Source: Prochlorococcus sp. AG-388-E21
GTDB lineage: Bacteria > Cyanobacteriota > Cyanobacteriia > PCC-6307 > Cyanobiaceae
DNA length: 64,000 nt
Direction of reading: 5' to 3'
Assembly: GCA_003279855.1 (NCBI GenBank)
Contig: QCGO01000001.1
Coordinates: 1-64,000 of the forward strand
The translations under genes were made by a program, and so were the position numbers. This document shows, piece after piece, positions 20,359 to 29,887 of this stretch; within the stretch, counting starts at the first letter, position 1, and every line of letters begins with the position of its first letter. The notes beneath the pieces are model-generated. The model saw only the letters and a program-made list of their open reading frames with translations, searched no databases and was not told where the DNA came from.

Positions 20359-20384
20359 TATTTTAAATTTACTTTTCTACATTC

Positions 20385-20420
20385 AGTATAGTTTGAATTT
20401 TAGAACACTGCATATAGTGT
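20385..20420 (-). promoter_or_regulatory. Candidate promoter with operator-like dyad for the BtuR-like gene
   Basis: Read on the minus strand, a good -10 TATACT lies at 20385-20390, 26 bases before the start codon. Where a -35 would be, an inverted repeat ACACT-N6-AGTGT spans 20405-20420. The dyad could be a repressor or activator site; no regulator is identified. Confidence 0.4.
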
Positions 20421-20500
20421 AATTTTCCTTAAAGTAGCTTTTTAGAAGAAAGAATTGTTTTTATAATAATTTTCAAAAAAAAATATAAGAATTGAAAAAT

Positions 20501-20542
20501 GTTACTGTTGATACAAGGTATTTCTTGCTGTCTTCTTAAATT
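20501..20542 (+). promoter_or_regulatory. NtcA-type promoter upstream of ntcA
   Basis: GTT-N8-TAC at 20501-20514 differs at one base from the NtcA consensus GTA-N8-TAC. Exactly 22 bases later, TAAATT at 20537-20542 matches the TAN3T -10 form. That spacing is the canonical arrangement of NtcA-activated class II promoters, so positive autoregulation is likely. ntcA starts at 20564. Confidence 0.75.
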
Positions 20543-20563
20543 TTTTTAATAGTAAAGATATTT

Positions 20564-21298
20564 ATGTCACCTGCTTCAAGAGGATTAAGCCGCTTAACTC
20601 CGCAACCTTCCGGACAAAATACTATTAATACTATTGGTGAACGTTTTCCGATTAATAGAACTTTAATGGAAGTCATAAAAGGTCTTGAAGGGGCTAGTAC
20701 GGAAATGGTTGAGAGATCGAAAACAATATTTTTCCCTGGAGATCCTGCTGAAAGAGTTTATTTAATAAGGAGAGGAGCAGTAAGGTTATCAAGAGTTTAT
20801 GAATCAGGAGAAGAAATTACTGTTGCATTGTTAAGGGAAAATAGCCTTTTTGGAGTTTTATCTCTCCTGACAGGACATAGGTCTGATCGTTTTTATCATT
20901 CTATTGCTTTTACAAGAGTTGAAATGATTACAGCTCCTGCAAATTCTGTTTTGAGAGCAATTGAAGCAGATGCATCCGTTGGTCTTTTACTCTTGCAAGG
21001 CCTTTCAAGCAGGATTCTACAAACAGAAACAATGATAGAAACTCTTACACATAGAGACATGTCATCTCGCCTAGTAAGTTTTTTGATGGTTTTGTGTCGT
21101 GATTTTGGAGTGGCAAGTGAAAAGGGTATTACTATTGATTTGAGACTTTCTCATCAAGCTATTGCAGAGGCAATAGGTTCTACGAGAGTTACTATTACAA
21201 GATTATTAGGAGATTTGAAAGATTCAGGGTTACTAACTATTGAAAGAAAGAAGATTACAGTTTTTGATCCAATAGCACTTTCAAAAAGATTTAATTGA
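20564..21298 (+). CDS. ntcA: Global nitrogen regulator NtcA
   Basis: CRP/FNR-family transcription factor that senses 2-oxoglutarate and activates nitrogen-assimilation genes. The cyclic-nucleotide-like domain includes [23 protein letters not shown] and the [14 protein letters not shown] turn. The C-terminal helix-turn-helix has [24 protein letters not shown], which is almost invariant in cyanobacterial NtcA. At 244 aa the protein is slightly longer than the 222-225 aa typical of freshwater forms because of an N-terminal extension ahead of [10 protein letters not shown]. It is followed 56 bases later by a DUF3084 gene. Confidence 0.97.
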   Translation: MSPASRGLSRLTPQPSGQNTINTIGERFPINRTLMEVIKGLEGASTEMVERSKTIFFPGDPAERVYLIRRGAVRLSRVYESGEEITVALLRENSLFGVLSLLTGHRSDRFYHSIAFTRVEMITAPANSVLRAIEADASVGLLLLQGLSSRILQTETMIETLTHRDMSSRLVSFLMVLCRDFGVASEKGITIDLRLSHQAIAEAIGSTRVTITRLLGDLKDSGLLTIERKKITVFDPIALSKRFN

Positions 21299-21354
21299 TA
21301 TTTAATCAATTAATTCTCTATTATGATGATTATGTAAATATTTAAATATATATT

Positions 21355-22326
21355 GTGTCTGGTTGGATTTTCATTTTTTTCTTATTACTGCTTGGAGGTT
21401 TAATTTCAACGTTAGGTGACTTATTAGGTTCAAAGATAGGTAAGGCTAGATTTAGTATTTTAAAGTTAAGACCAAAAAAAACGGCAATTTTAATTACAAT
21501 TTTGACGGGCAGCCTGATAAGTGCTTCATCTTTGTTCTTAATGATATTAGTAAATAGACAGTTGAGAGTAGGGTTATTTAGGTTAGGAGATTTACAGAAA
21601 AAACTTCAAGAAAGTAAACAAGTTTTGATACCTTTAGAAAAAGAAAGAGAAAAACTAGAAAATAAAATAAAAGCTAAAGAGACTGAATTTAAGCAATTAG
21701 AAAGGAATATAATTGCATTAAGGAGTGGGAAATTTGTAATAAGAAGCGGGCAATCTTTAATTATTTCAGAGATAAGTTCTTCTAACCTCGAAGATATTAA
21801 ATCTAAAATAGAAAAAATTATTATCAATGCCAATAGATACACTCATAAAATAGTTAAACCCAAAAATAAAGAAGTTACAAATTTATTGTTATTAAGAAAA
21901 AATCATATCGAAGATATGCAAAATACTATTTTAAAAGGAGGTAATTGGGTAATTAATATAAAATCTGTAAGGAATGTTTTAACAGGAGAAAATTTTGTGT
22001 ATGCTTTTCCTGAAATAACAGAAAATAAGATAATAGTTAGAAAAGGTGAAAAAATAACAAAAATTGAATTCAAACAAGAAGATTTTAATAAAAAAGATTT
22101 TGGCGATAAGGTAAATTTTTTACTATCTTCTAGTTTGGCCGAAATCAAGAGAAGAGGTTCACTTGTAAATGAAATTAAATTGCGAGGCGATTCTATACAA
22201 GAATTAAGAGACTTCCTAAACAATAATGATGAAACTAATTTTGAATTAGAAGCAGTCTCATCTATTAACAGTAAGACTGCTCAACCAGTGATTGTTGAAC
22301 TAAATGTAAATTATCCAGAATCTTAG
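21355..22326 (+). CDS. DUF3084 membrane/coiled-coil protein
   Basis: A cyanobacterial protein of unknown function with two N-terminal membrane segments (about 3-23 and 42-65) separated by a basic loop (KARFSILKLRPKK). A coiled coil follows at about 80-125 (LQKKLQESKQVLIPLEKEREKLENKIKAKE), then a globular tail. This layout is that of DUF3084. The start is GTG at 21355. It lies behind ntcA, and its stop TAG is immediately followed by the ATG of the RuvC-like gene, so those two are translationally linked. Confidence 0.82.
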   Translation: MSGWIFIFFLLLLGGLISTLGDLLGSKIGKARFSILKLRPKKTAILITILTGSLISASSLFLMILVNRQLRVGLFRLGDLQKKLQESKQVLIPLEKEREKLENKIKAKETEFKQLERNIIALRSGKFVIRSGQSLIISEISSSNLEDIKSKIEKIIINANRYTHKIVKPKNKEVTNLLLLRKNHIEDMQNTILKGGNWVINIKSVRNVLTGENFVYAFPEITENKIIVRKGEKITKIEFKQEDFNKKDFGDKVNFLLSSSLAEIKRRGSLVNEIKLRGDSIQELRDFLNNNDETNFELEAVSSINSKTAQPVIVELNVNYPES

Positions 22327-22764
22327 ATGTCTAGAGTTATAAGTATTGATCCTGGGATATCGAAATGTGGAGTGATAATAGCTGATATCAAAGAAAAAAA
22401 AGTTTATGAAGCAGTTGTTATTAAAAGTCATCTACTTTTGAAATATGTTAAAAAAAAATATCAGAGCGGAAAAAACGTTCAGTTGTTAATTGGAAATGGA
22501 ACAAGTAGTAAAAATTACATAAAATATTTAAATCAGTTTGATCCTGATTTGATTATTGCTGAAGAAAAAAATTCAACTTATAGAGCTAAAAAAAGATATT
22601 TTGAAATTTTTCCTTTAATAGGCATAAAATGTTTTTTACCAAGAGAGATATTTATTTTGAATAAAAATTTAGATGCATTAGCTGCGTTAATTATTATGGA
22701 AGATTATTTCAAAATTAAATTTGATGTAAGTGAAAAAATTAAGACTAAAACTTGGCTGAAATAA
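22327..22764 (+). CDS. RuvC/YqgF-like RNase H-fold protein
   Basis: A 145-aa protein with the acidic catalytic pattern of RNase H-fold resolvases: D8 in ISIDPG, E79/E80 at the end of DLIIAEE, and D116 in LDALAAL. This suggests a metal-dependent nuclease or resolvase related to RuvC and YqgF; the substrate is unknown. It starts directly on the DUF3084 stop (TAG then ATG), and its last 20 bases overlap the convergent DUF3146 gene. Confidence 0.72.
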   Translation: MSRVISIDPGISKCGVIIADIKEKKVYEAVVIKSHLLLKYVKKKYQSGKNVQLLIGNGTSSKNYIKYLNQFDPDLIIAEEKNSTYRAKKRYFEIFPLIGIKCFLPREIFILNKNLDALAALIIMEDYFKIKFDVSEKIKTKTWLK

Positions 22765-23002
22765 CGAATTTATATTCATTTCCTGCTTCAAGTTCATAAT
22801 CTTTTTTTAAAAAGAATCTCAATAATGAATCTTCAATTAATGCTCTGCCTAAAGGTGGGTTAACTAACAAAACTCCTTTCCCAAATGACCATGTGAAGGA
22901 CCACTTGAAATCGCTTGCTTCAACAATTCCTTTTACTTCTTTTTTTGTGAAACAGTATTCTTTTACACTTACATGTGCAGTTGTCTCAGGTTTTTCTTTC
23001 AT
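22745..23002 (-). CDS. DUF3146 family small protein
   Basis: An 85-aa soluble protein resembling the cyanobacterial DUF3146 family, with the features FKWSFTWSFGKGVLLVNPPLGRALIEDSLLRFF spread over 32-64. Its role is unknown. It follows pth by zero bases (pth stop at 23003) and overlaps the RuvC-like gene tail to tail by 20 bases. The family call is from memory of the motif. Confidence 0.72.
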   Translation of the reverse strand: MKEKPETTAHVSVKEYCFTKKEVKGIVEASDFKWSFTWSFGKGVLLVNPPLGRALIEDSLLRFFLKKDYELEAGNEYKFVISAKF

Positions 23003-23614
23003 TTATAAATTTTCTTCTCTATGGAAGGAATTTAATTCACTAATAATATAATCTTCATTTTTATCATTTAGTTCTATGAGAGATTCGATTAATTTTTTAT
23101 AAACTCTATCCAAAGTTAAACTTTCTTTTGAAGATATATTTCCTAAGACATGGGAAATAGTATTTAAGGTTTTTTGCCTTTCATTAGCGGGTGGGGACCC
23201 TATACCTATTTTTATTCTATTAAAGTTTTCAGTCTGCAATTTTTTAATGATATCTTTAAGTCCATTATGTCCACCAGAACTTCCTTTTTTCCTAAATCTA
23301 ATTTTGCCCAGAGGTAGATCAATATCATCAACTATTATAAAAAGACGATCCAAATCTATTTTGTACCATTCCACTATCGCCCTTACAGCATTTCCACTAT
23401 TATTCATAAAAGTGTTAGGCATAAATAATCTATAAGTAGAATTATCTATTTTGAATTCTGAATACCAACTTTTAAGCTTATTTTTTAAAGTGAACTTAGA
23501 ATCGTATTTTTCCGAAAAATTTTCAAGAAGTAAAAAACCAATATTATGTCGATTTTTAATATATTCTTTCCCAGGATTGCCCAAACCAATTATAAATTTC
23601 TCATTATTATTCAT
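23003..23614 (-). CDS. pth: Peptidyl-tRNA hydrolase
   Basis: Recycles tRNA from prematurely released peptidyl-tRNA. The catalytic segment GLGNPGKEYIKNRHNIGF carries the essential His at about residue 23, and the FMNNSGNAV and VDDIDLPLGKIRFRKKGSSGGHNGLK blocks are conserved. Length of 203 aa is normal. It is followed directly by DUF3146 and preceded by psbH on the same strand, 189 bases upstream. Confidence 0.96.
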   Translation of the reverse strand: MNNNEKFIIGLGNPGKEYIKNRHNIGFLLLENFSEKYDSKFTLKNKLKSWYSEFKIDNSTYRLFMPNTFMNNSGNAVRAIVEWYKIDLDRLFIIVDDIDLPLGKIRFRKKGSSGGHNGLKDIIKKLQTENFNRIKIGIGSPPANERQKTLNTISHVLGNISSKESLTLDRVYKKLIESLIELNDKNEDYIISELNSFHREENL

Positions 23615-23803
23615 AATTACAATTTCATCTATAAATTTTATAAATTATAAAATATAAACTTAATAAGGGTTTTCAATTGTGCATGAGTAAACAAAATAAT
23701 AAAGATTTTTCATTTTATTATTAATGAAATTATAGATTTTCCTATTCAAAAAATATTTAAATAATATGAACGTAATTACTCTACAAATTGGAATTTAAGA
23801 AGT

Positions 23804-24004
23804 TTAATTTCCATTCCAATCGACTGAAAATCCCTGAAGGAGTAAAGATTGATTATAAATTTGTAGGAGGATAACAAGAAAAACTAATAAAAGTAAACCT
23901 ATTACGGTCATAACAGGAACAGCTCCCCATCCAGGAACCACTTTTCCTTGACCTGAATTTCCAATAGCTTTTAAAAGAGTTCCTAATGCAGTTTTTTGGC
24001 CCAT
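23804..24004 (-). CDS. psbH: Photosystem II protein PsbH
   Basis: Small photosystem II subunit that stabilizes the quinone side of the reaction centre. At 66 aa it has the conserved stromal N-terminus ([21 protein letters not shown]), one membrane helix (about 30-50) and a short lumenal tail. Eukaryotic phosphothreonine sites are not obvious. It is divergent from psbN, with 79 bases between the starts, the classic psbH/psbN arrangement. Confidence 0.97.
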   Translation of the reverse strand: MGQKTALGTLLKAIGNSGQGKVVPGWGAVPVMTVIGLLLLVFLVILLQIYNQSLLLQGFSVDWNGN

Positions 24005-24083
24005 AGTAATTTCTCTAAATCAAATATATTTCGTTATTGTATAAGAGTTAATACATAAATTGTTTACAAATTTACTAAAATTG

Positions 24084-24236
24084 ATGCAAACTTTATCATC
24101 CGCACCAGATCCTGCTGTTTCTGTAGCAGTTACAATACTGGCTGTACTATTAGCTTTAACAGGTTTTGGACTATGGACAGCTTTCGGTCCAAAAGCGGCA
24201 AAACTAACTGATCCCTGGGATGATCATGATGATTAA
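24084..24236 (+). CDS. psbN: PsbN protein
   Basis: A 50-aa single-span protein needed for photosystem II assembly rather than being a stable subunit. The ATG at 24084 reads MQTLSSAPDPAVSVAVTILA, followed by a membrane segment and the typical end FGPKAAKLTDPWDDHDD. It is divergent from psbH. It precedes psbI on the same strand. Confidence 0.95.
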   Translation: MQTLSSAPDPAVSVAVTILAVLLALTGFGLWTAFGPKAAKLTDPWDDHDD

Positions 24237-24363
24237 TGATTTTTAACCATGTTTATAAAGTCGAAAGTATTTCAAAATTTACCAAAAATACAAAAAGTAA
24301 ACCTTTTCACATAATTTAAATATAAATTTAATAGGATATAAATCTGTTAGTAATTGCAATTCC

Positions 24364-24492
24364 ATGCTCGCCTTAAAAATTTCAGTTTACACAATCGTTT
24401 TTTTCTTCGTAGGAATCTTTCTTTTCGGTTTTTTAGCTAGTGATCCTACAAGAACACCTAATAGAAAAGACTTAGAAAGTCCTCAAGATTAA
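24364..24492 (+). CDS. psbI: Photosystem II reaction centre protein PsbI
   Basis: A 42-aa reaction-centre subunit with one membrane helix. The sequence [19 protein letters not shown] then [21 protein letters not shown] matches the family end to end. The 127-base gap after psbN probably carries its promoter. A DUF3769 gene starts 26 bases downstream. Confidence 0.96.
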
Positions 24493-24518
24493 TTTTCTCT
24501 TTTAATTTGTTCACCATT

Positions 24519-26543
24519 TTGAAGACTAGAAAACTTATAAAGGCTATATTTTTTGTTTCCGCATTAATAAACTTATCTCCTTCGAGTAAAGCAACACAAT
24601 TATTTGCTATTGATTCAAAAAAAATTTCTCCATCAAAAAGTGTCCATTGGATTAATAAAGCTTTTCCAAAAAACATAGATTTTTCCAGTAATAAATCATT
24701 TTCAATATCTAAATATAATTATAAAAGTAATTCTAAAGACCAGATCTCACAAATAAATAAGTATAAGTCCCCAAAACTTTTAGCCAACTCTCTTGATAAC
24801 AACAACGAGTTAGAGATCCAATCTGAAATACAATTAGAAGAAAATAATATTTTAAAGGCAAAGGGCAATGTCCTTGTTCTTTATGGAGGGAATATTCTTA
24901 AAGCAGATAGTCTAATCTATGATAAAACGCAAAAGACTGTAAGTGCTAAAGGAAATATTTCTTTGAGTATTGGTGAGCAACTATTCAAGATGAATAGATT
25001 TCAATATGATTTCAATAGTAAGAAAGGGTATTTGTTCGATGTCAAAGGATTAATAAAAACAGATAATCTTATTTATGATTTGTTTTCTAATATTGAAACT
25101 TCAGATATTAAAAATAATGAAATTTCAAAAGAGATATTTAAGGAAAAAGTTTTAAATACCCCTGGAGCTGTCAATAATTGGATATTCATAACTGATAAAA
25201 TAGAAATAGATGGTGAAAAATGGAAGAGTGAAAAAGCTATTTTTACCAATGATTTAATTGAATTAAAGCAAGTTAAGATAGAGATCAATTCGCTTGAAGC
25301 TATCTCTATAAAAGACAAATTAAGATTCAAGTCTTCCTTAAATTATTTAATTTTGGATGAGAAAATTTCTGTCCCCTTTTGGTTTGGTGAAAGAACTTTG
25401 ACGAAATTAGGAGAAAGTTTTTCTTTTGAAAATAGATGGAATATAGGTTATGACAATGTGGATAAAGATGGCTATTTTATTGGTAGAAAATTAAATTCAA
25501 TAAATTTATTCAATGATTTTGTTCTCGATTTAGAACCACAATTCTTAATACAAAGATCACTTCAGGGGCATACCAAAAGTTTTGTAAGTAAGGGAGATTC
25601 AATAACTGCTGATAAGGTTAAAAGAGATGCCTATTGGGAAGACTATTTTGGTCTTAGTTCTCAAATTACAGGAAAAATTAGTAATTGGAATTTGGAAATA
25701 GATAAGCAAATAAATTCTTTTGATTCTGATGAATCTTCAAATTCTTTACGAGTTAAGTCTAAGTTAAGTAAAGAAATTTCTTTTTTAGACTCAAAATGGG
25801 ATAAAAGTTTTTATGGAGTTTTTAGAGATCGCGTTTGGAACGGATCTTTAGGTGAAACTGAAGTTTATACAGGTTATGGTTCTAAACTAGAAAAAAAACA
25901 TACTTGGGAAGTTAATGGCATTACTAAATCTGAAACTTTATCTTTAGGTTTGGGAAATTTTAAAGGCGAAGCTTTAAATAGTAAGAATTTGGTTACTAGT
26001 ATCAAAGGTAGTTTATTTTATTCATCAGATCAAAAAATAATACTAAAAGGTAATAAGGCTTCAAACAAATTTATTGATAGTTCGTTTAGATATATTCCTG
26101 AGCCAATAAACAAAGGGCTTAGCCTTAATTCCACTTTAGAGTTATTTTACACTTTTTATGAAAATGGCAATAATCAACATTACTTGGGTTTTGGTGCTGG
26201 ACCTGAATTTATATTAGGGGATTTACAAAAAAAATATTTTGACTACACAAGAATAAGTCTATTACCTTTTTATAAGATAAAAAGTGGGGATAGTTTATTT
26301 AAATTTGATCAAATTGCTGATCAATTTACCTTAGATATTGCCTTTGACCAACAATTATTTGGACCTCTTATTCTTAAAAGTCATGCGAGCCTAAGTTTGG
26401 ATAATGATTCAAAAAATTATGGTGATTTTATAGATTCTAAAATCTCATTAAATTGGCAAAAAAGATCTTATGAATTTGGAATTTTTTATCAACCTCATAA
26501 TGAAGCAGGAGGAGTTTCTTTTACATTATTTGGCTTCGAATAG
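24519..26543 (+). CDS. DUF3769 OstA/LptD-like outer-membrane protein
   Basis: A large protein of about 674 aa with an N-terminal signal-like segment (KLIKAIFFVSALINLSPSSKA), an OstA-like repeat region around residues 100-170 (ILKAKGNVLVLYGGNILKADSLIY, then KTVSAKGNISL) and a long beta-strand-rich C-terminus ending in aromatic Phe-Glu (TLFGFE). This suggests a beta-barrel outer-membrane protein, perhaps the cyanobacterial counterpart of the LPS-export barrel. No ATG is available near the start: TTG at 24507 or 24519; I prefer 24519 (MKTRKL). Its stop forms a palindrome with the leuD stop. Confidence 0.75.
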   Translation: MKTRKLIKAIFFVSALINLSPSSKATQLFAIDSKKISPSKSVHWINKAFPKNIDFSSNKSFSISKYNYKSNSKDQISQINKYKSPKLLANSLDNNNELEIQSEIQLEENNILKAKGNVLVLYGGNILKADSLIYDKTQKTVSAKGNISLSIGEQLFKMNRFQYDFNSKKGYLFDVKGLIKTDNLIYDLFSNIETSDIKNNEISKEIFKEKVLNTPGAVNNWIFITDKIEIDGEKWKSEKAIFTNDLIELKQVKIEINSLEAISIKDKLRFKSSLNYLILDEKISVPFWFGERTLTKLGESFSFENRWNIGYDNVDKDGYFIGRKLNSINLFNDFVLDLEPQFLIQRSLQGHTKSFVSKGDSITADKVKRDAYWEDYFGLSSQITGKISNWNLEIDKQINSFDSDESSNSLRVKSKLSKEISFLDSKWDKSFYGVFRDRVWNGSLGETEVYTGYGSKLEKKHTWEVNGITKSETLSLGLGNFKGEALNSKNLVTSIKGSLFYSSDQKIILKGNKASNKFIDSSFRYIPEPINKGLSLNSTLELFYTFYENGNNQHYLGFGAGPEFILGDLQKKYFDYTRISLLPFYKIKSGDSLFKFDQIADQFTLDIAFDQQLFGPLILKSHASLSLDNDSKNYGDFIDSKISLNWQKRSYEFGIFYQPHNEAGGVSFTLFGFE

Positions 26544-26552
26544 CTATTCGAA
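26535..26552. repeat. 18-bp perfect palindrome across two convergent stop codons
   Basis: TTCGAATAGCTATTCGAA reads the same on both strands. It contains Phe-Glu-stop of DUF3769 on plus and Phe-Glu-stop of leuD on minus, with no spacer base. No T-run follows on either side, so it is not a standard terminator. Confidence 0.9.
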
Positions 26553-27167
26553 ACTAGAATTAAAATTTATATAAGGTAAATTATTTAATTTATTTTCAAT
26601 TAAATCCGTATTTTCAAGTAGTTTTGAAGTGGCATCCCATTCTCCAGATAAAAACATTTTTTTTGAAGTTTCTTTTATTTCAAGATTAAATTTAAAATTT
26701 TCTGATTTTGCAGTGGATTTGAAAAGATCAATCTCTAAGAATAAATTCTTAAAATCCAAATATTTTTGGATTTTTTTTATCGATTCCTTTGGAAGAGTAA
26801 AGCACGGAATTCCAATTGCAATACAGTTACTATAAAAAATATCTGCAAAACTTTCTCCAATTATTGCTTTTATTCCCCATCTCATCAATGCTTGAGGAGC
26901 ATGCTCTCTGCTTGAACCGCATCCAAAATTACTATTAACAATAAGTATTGACGCTCCTTTATTAGTCTCTAAATCAAAGGGATGATTCCCTTTAAGAGTT
27001 TTGCGATCATCATCAAAAACAGATTTACCTAAGGAATCAAAATCAATACATTTAAGAAATCGAGCAGGAATTATTCTATCGGTATCAATATCATCTCCAA
27101 CTAATGAGATACATTTCCCATTTATTTGAGAAAAATTTCCTATTGGAGGTTTGAATTTTAAACTCAT
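26544..27167 (-). CDS. leuD: 3-isopropylmalate dehydratase small subunit
   Basis: Swivel-domain subunit of the LeuCD aconitase-type isomerase in leucine synthesis. The family motifs [17 protein letters not shown] and [15 protein letters not shown] are present, with [11 protein letters not shown] at the C-terminus. Length of 207 aa is normal. Its ATG overlaps the leuC stop by four bases (ATGA), so the two are translationally coupled. Confidence 0.96.
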   Translation of the reverse strand: MSLKFKPPIGNFSQINGKCISLVGDDIDTDRIIPARFLKCIDFDSLGKSVFDDDRKTLKGNHPFDLETNKGASILIVNSNFGCGSSREHAPQALMRWGIKAIIGESFADIFYSNCIAIGIPCFTLPKESIKKIQKYLDFKNLFLEIDLFKSTAKSENFKFNLEIKETSKKMFLSGEWDATSKLLENTDLIENKLNNLPYINFNSSFE

Positions 27168-28573
27168 TTGTTAATAAAATCTCTTACATCACTAACTTTT
27201 CCTGTAATTGATGCAGCGGCAACCATTGCTGGACTCATTAGAAGCGTTCTTCCATTTGGAGAACCTTGTCTCCCTTTGAAATTCCTATTGCTAGAACTGG
27301 CACTTACTTGATTTCCAATGAGTTTGTCTGAATTCATTGCTAAACACATTGAGCAACCAGGCTCTCTCCACTGAAAACCTGCTTTTATAAATATTTTATC
27401 AAGACCTTCCTCTTTTGCTTCTATTGCAACCTTCTCTGAGCCTGGAACTACAAAAGCTTTTATGTTTTTTGCTACTTTATGATGTTCCAATACTTTAGCG
27501 GCAGCTCTTAGATCACTTATTCTTCCATTTGTACAACTCCCAATAAAACAAACATCAATTGGGGTATTCTTAATTGATTGTCCAGGTTTGAAACCCATAT
27601 ATTCATATGCCTCTCCAGCAATAAATTGGTCGTTTGGATCTATCTCATTTAATGAAGGAATTGTTTGATTTACGCCGATACTTTGCCCTGGCGTAATGCC
27701 CCATGTAATAGTGGGTTCTACTTTAGAGGCATCTAACTTGAATACATCATCATAAATACAATTATCACTACTTTCTAATGATTTCCACCACTTCAGAGCT
27801 TTTTCCCAATTTTCATTTTGAGGTGAGCATAATTTATCCTTCATATAACTATAGGTTTTTTCATCAGGATTTATGTAACCGCATCTTGCTCCTCCTTCAA
27901 TTGACATATTGCATATAGTCATTCTTTCTTCCATTGACAATGCTCTTATAGCTGGACCTGCAAATTCATAGGCATAACCTACTCCTGCTTTTACTCCGAG
28001 TTGATTAATTATATTTAGTACTAAATCTTTGGCGTAAATTCCATTGGATAAGTTATTTTCACACCAAATTTGCCTGACTTTGAGTTTACTCATAGCAATG
28101 GTTTGACTAGCAAGTACATCTCTTACTTGGCTAGTACCAATTCCGAAAGCAATTGATCCAAAGGCTCCATGCGTTGATGTATGAGAATCTCCGCAAGCGA
28201 TAGTCATTCCTGGTTGGGTCAAACCAAGTTCAGGAGCTACTACATGAACAATTCCTTGATTTCCACTACCAATATTAAAAAATTTAATTTTATGCTCGAT
28301 ACAGTTCTTTTCTAGAGTGTCTATCATTTGTTCTGCAAGATTATCTTTGAAAGGCCTGCTTTGATTATCTGTTGGTACAATATGATCAACCGTAGCTACA
28401 GTTCTTTGAGGATATTTTACCTTTAAACTTTTCTCTTTTAGAGCTCCAAATGCTTGTGGACTTGTAACTTCATGAATAAGGTGAAGACCGATAAAAATTT
28501 GATCCGAGCCACCAGGAAGATTTGCTACTTTGTGTAAATCCCAGACTTTATCAAATAGGGTATCTTGACTCAA
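27164..28573 (-). CDS. leuC: 3-isopropylmalate dehydratase large subunit
   Basis: Catalytic [4Fe-4S] subunit that isomerizes 2- to 3-isopropylmalate. The [30 protein letters not shown] and GCSMCLAMN segments carry the cluster cysteines. The C-terminal [12 protein letters not shown] block is typical. Length of 469 aa fits. It follows cinA by 12 bases and precedes leuD with a four-base overlap; leuA and leuB are not in the window. Confidence 0.97.
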   Translation of the reverse strand: MSQDTLFDKVWDLHKVANLPGGSDQIFIGLHLIHEVTSPQAFGALKEKSLKVKYPQRTVATVDHIVPTDNQSRPFKDNLAEQMIDTLEKNCIEHKIKFFNIGSGNQGIVHVVAPELGLTQPGMTIACGDSHTSTHGAFGSIAFGIGTSQVRDVLASQTIAMSKLKVRQIWCENNLSNGIYAKDLVLNIINQLGVKAGVGYAYEFAGPAIRALSMEERMTICNMSIEGGARCGYINPDEKTYSYMKDKLCSPQNENWEKALKWWKSLESSDNCIYDDVFKLDASKVEPTITWGITPGQSIGVNQTIPSLNEIDPNDQFIAGEAYEYMGFKPGQSIKNTPIDVCFIGSCTNGRISDLRAAAKVLEHHKVAKNIKAFVVPGSEKVAIEAKEEGLDKIFIKAGFQWREPGCSMCLAMNSDKLIGNQVSASSSNRNFKGRQGSPNGRTLLMSPAMVAAASITGKVSDVRDFINK

Positions 28574-28585
28574 TTTGCAAAAAAA

Positions 28586-29887
28586 TTACTTACTTTTAGA
28601 TAATAAGATTAATCTAAGGCTGTTTAAACACACGTTTACACTTAGTCTTTGAATTTCAATTCTATTTCTAGTAGAGCTAAATATTTTTTTAATATTGGTG
28701 ATGTGATCATTTGGTCCTGCAATTGAGATATAAACTAATCCAACTGGCTTCTCTTTGTTACCTCCATTTGGACCGGCAATGCCACTAATTGCGATAGACC
28801 AATCCGATTTCAGTTTTTCTTTTGCGTTAATTGCCATAGTTTCAGCAACCTCTTCAGAAACAGCCCCGAATTTTCTTATCAGATTTTCTGGAACATTTAA
28901 TAATGATTGTTTAAGGTCATTACTGTACGAAATAATACTCCCTTTAAATACTTCCGATGAGCCTGGTATTGCTGTGATTGAAGCGGAGAGAAGACCTCCG
29001 GAACAGGATTCTGCAAAAACCAGAGATTCTTTTCTTTTTATTAATTCCTTTATTAGTACGCTCGATAAATCATCATCGTTTTCACCAAAAATAAACTTGG
29101 AAAAATCTTTTTTTAATTTTTCTTTAACGGGGTTAATTATATTTCTTGCCTCTAATTCATTTTTAGCTCTTGCTGTTATTCTGAGCTTAACTTCTCCTAA
29201 ATTCGCATATGGCGCGACAGTGGGATTTTTTAGTTTTAGAAGATTATCAATCTTTTCTGAAATAGTAGACTCTCCTATACCAGAAAATTTAAGAGTATTT
29301 GAGAAAAATATATAACCATCTGAAAAATTATTTTTAATATAATTAGCTGCAGTTTCTTTCCACATTTCTTTCATTTCACTTGGCACGCCTGGAAAAGTTA
29401 GAATGGTAAATCCTTCAATTGGTTCCCATATCATTCCAGGAGCAGTGCCTCTAGGATTATTAATTATTTGAGCATCTTGCGGAAAAAAACATTGTTTTTT
29501 TAAACTAGATCTGTTGAAACTTGAACCTGAAATTGAGAGCTTTTCTTTAATTTGGTCCCATAAATATTCTCTTTCAGAAAGAGTTGCATTAAAAGATTTA
29601 GCTATTGCCTCAGTAGTTAAGTCATCTGGAGTAGGGCCTAGACCACCTGTAGTAATTAATAAATTACTTCTTGAAGATATTTCTTTAATTAGCTTAGTAA
29701 TTCTTTCAGAATTATCTCCAATAGTTGACTGCCTAAAATGGTTAAGTCCTAAAGTTGATAACTCCTCAGAAATCCATTGAGCGTTAGTATTTACTATATT
29801 TCCTAAAAGTAACTCGGTGCCTATAGAAAGAATTTCAACTCCTTTACAGTTAGGATCATTTGATTGATGGTTCAAGTTTGAATTCAT
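28586..29887 (-). CDS. cinA: CinA: nicotinamide-nucleotide amidase / ADP-ribose pyrophosphatase type protein
   Basis: Members handle pyridine-nucleotide salvage and are associated with competence in some bacteria. The N-terminal MoeA-like COG1058 domain has [35 protein letters not shown] and FPGVPSEM. The C-terminal amidase domain has [14 protein letters not shown] and IAGPNGG. Both domains are intact in 433 aa. Its first 32 bases overlap the end of glyA, so it is probably translated from the glyA transcript. The role in Prochlorococcus is uncertain. Confidence 0.92.
   Translation of the reverse strand: MNSNLNHQSNDPNCKGVEILSIGTELLLGNIVNTNAQWISEELSTLGLNHFRQSTIGDNSERITKLIKEISSRSNLLITTGGLGPTPDDLTTEAIAKSFNATLSEREYLWDQIKEKLSISGSSFNRSSLKKQCFFPQDAQIINNPRGTAPGMIWEPIEGFTILTFPGVPSEMKEMWKETAANYIKNNFSDGYIFFSNTLKFSGIGESTISEKIDNLLKLKNPTVAPYANLGEVKLRITARAKNELEARNIINPVKEKLKKDFSKFIFGENDDDLSSVLIKELIKRKESLVFAESCSGGLLSASITAIPGSSEVFKGSIISYSNDLKQSLLNVPENLIRKFGAVSEEVAETMAINAKEKLKSDWSIAISGIAGPNGGNKEKPVGLVYISIAGPNDHITNIKKIFSSTRNRIEIQRLSVNVCLNSLRLILLSKSK

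Noticed and set aside
23787-23820. Inverted repeat ATTGGAA/TTCCAAT across the psbH stop
   Set aside because: The right arm is in coding sequence and no T-run follows on the minus strand, so a terminator call is not supported.
28755-29315. Long plus-strand ORF of 186 codons inside cinA
   Set aside because: It is an antisense shadow of cinA: low-complexity translation, no ribosome site, and the minus strand has clear family motifs.
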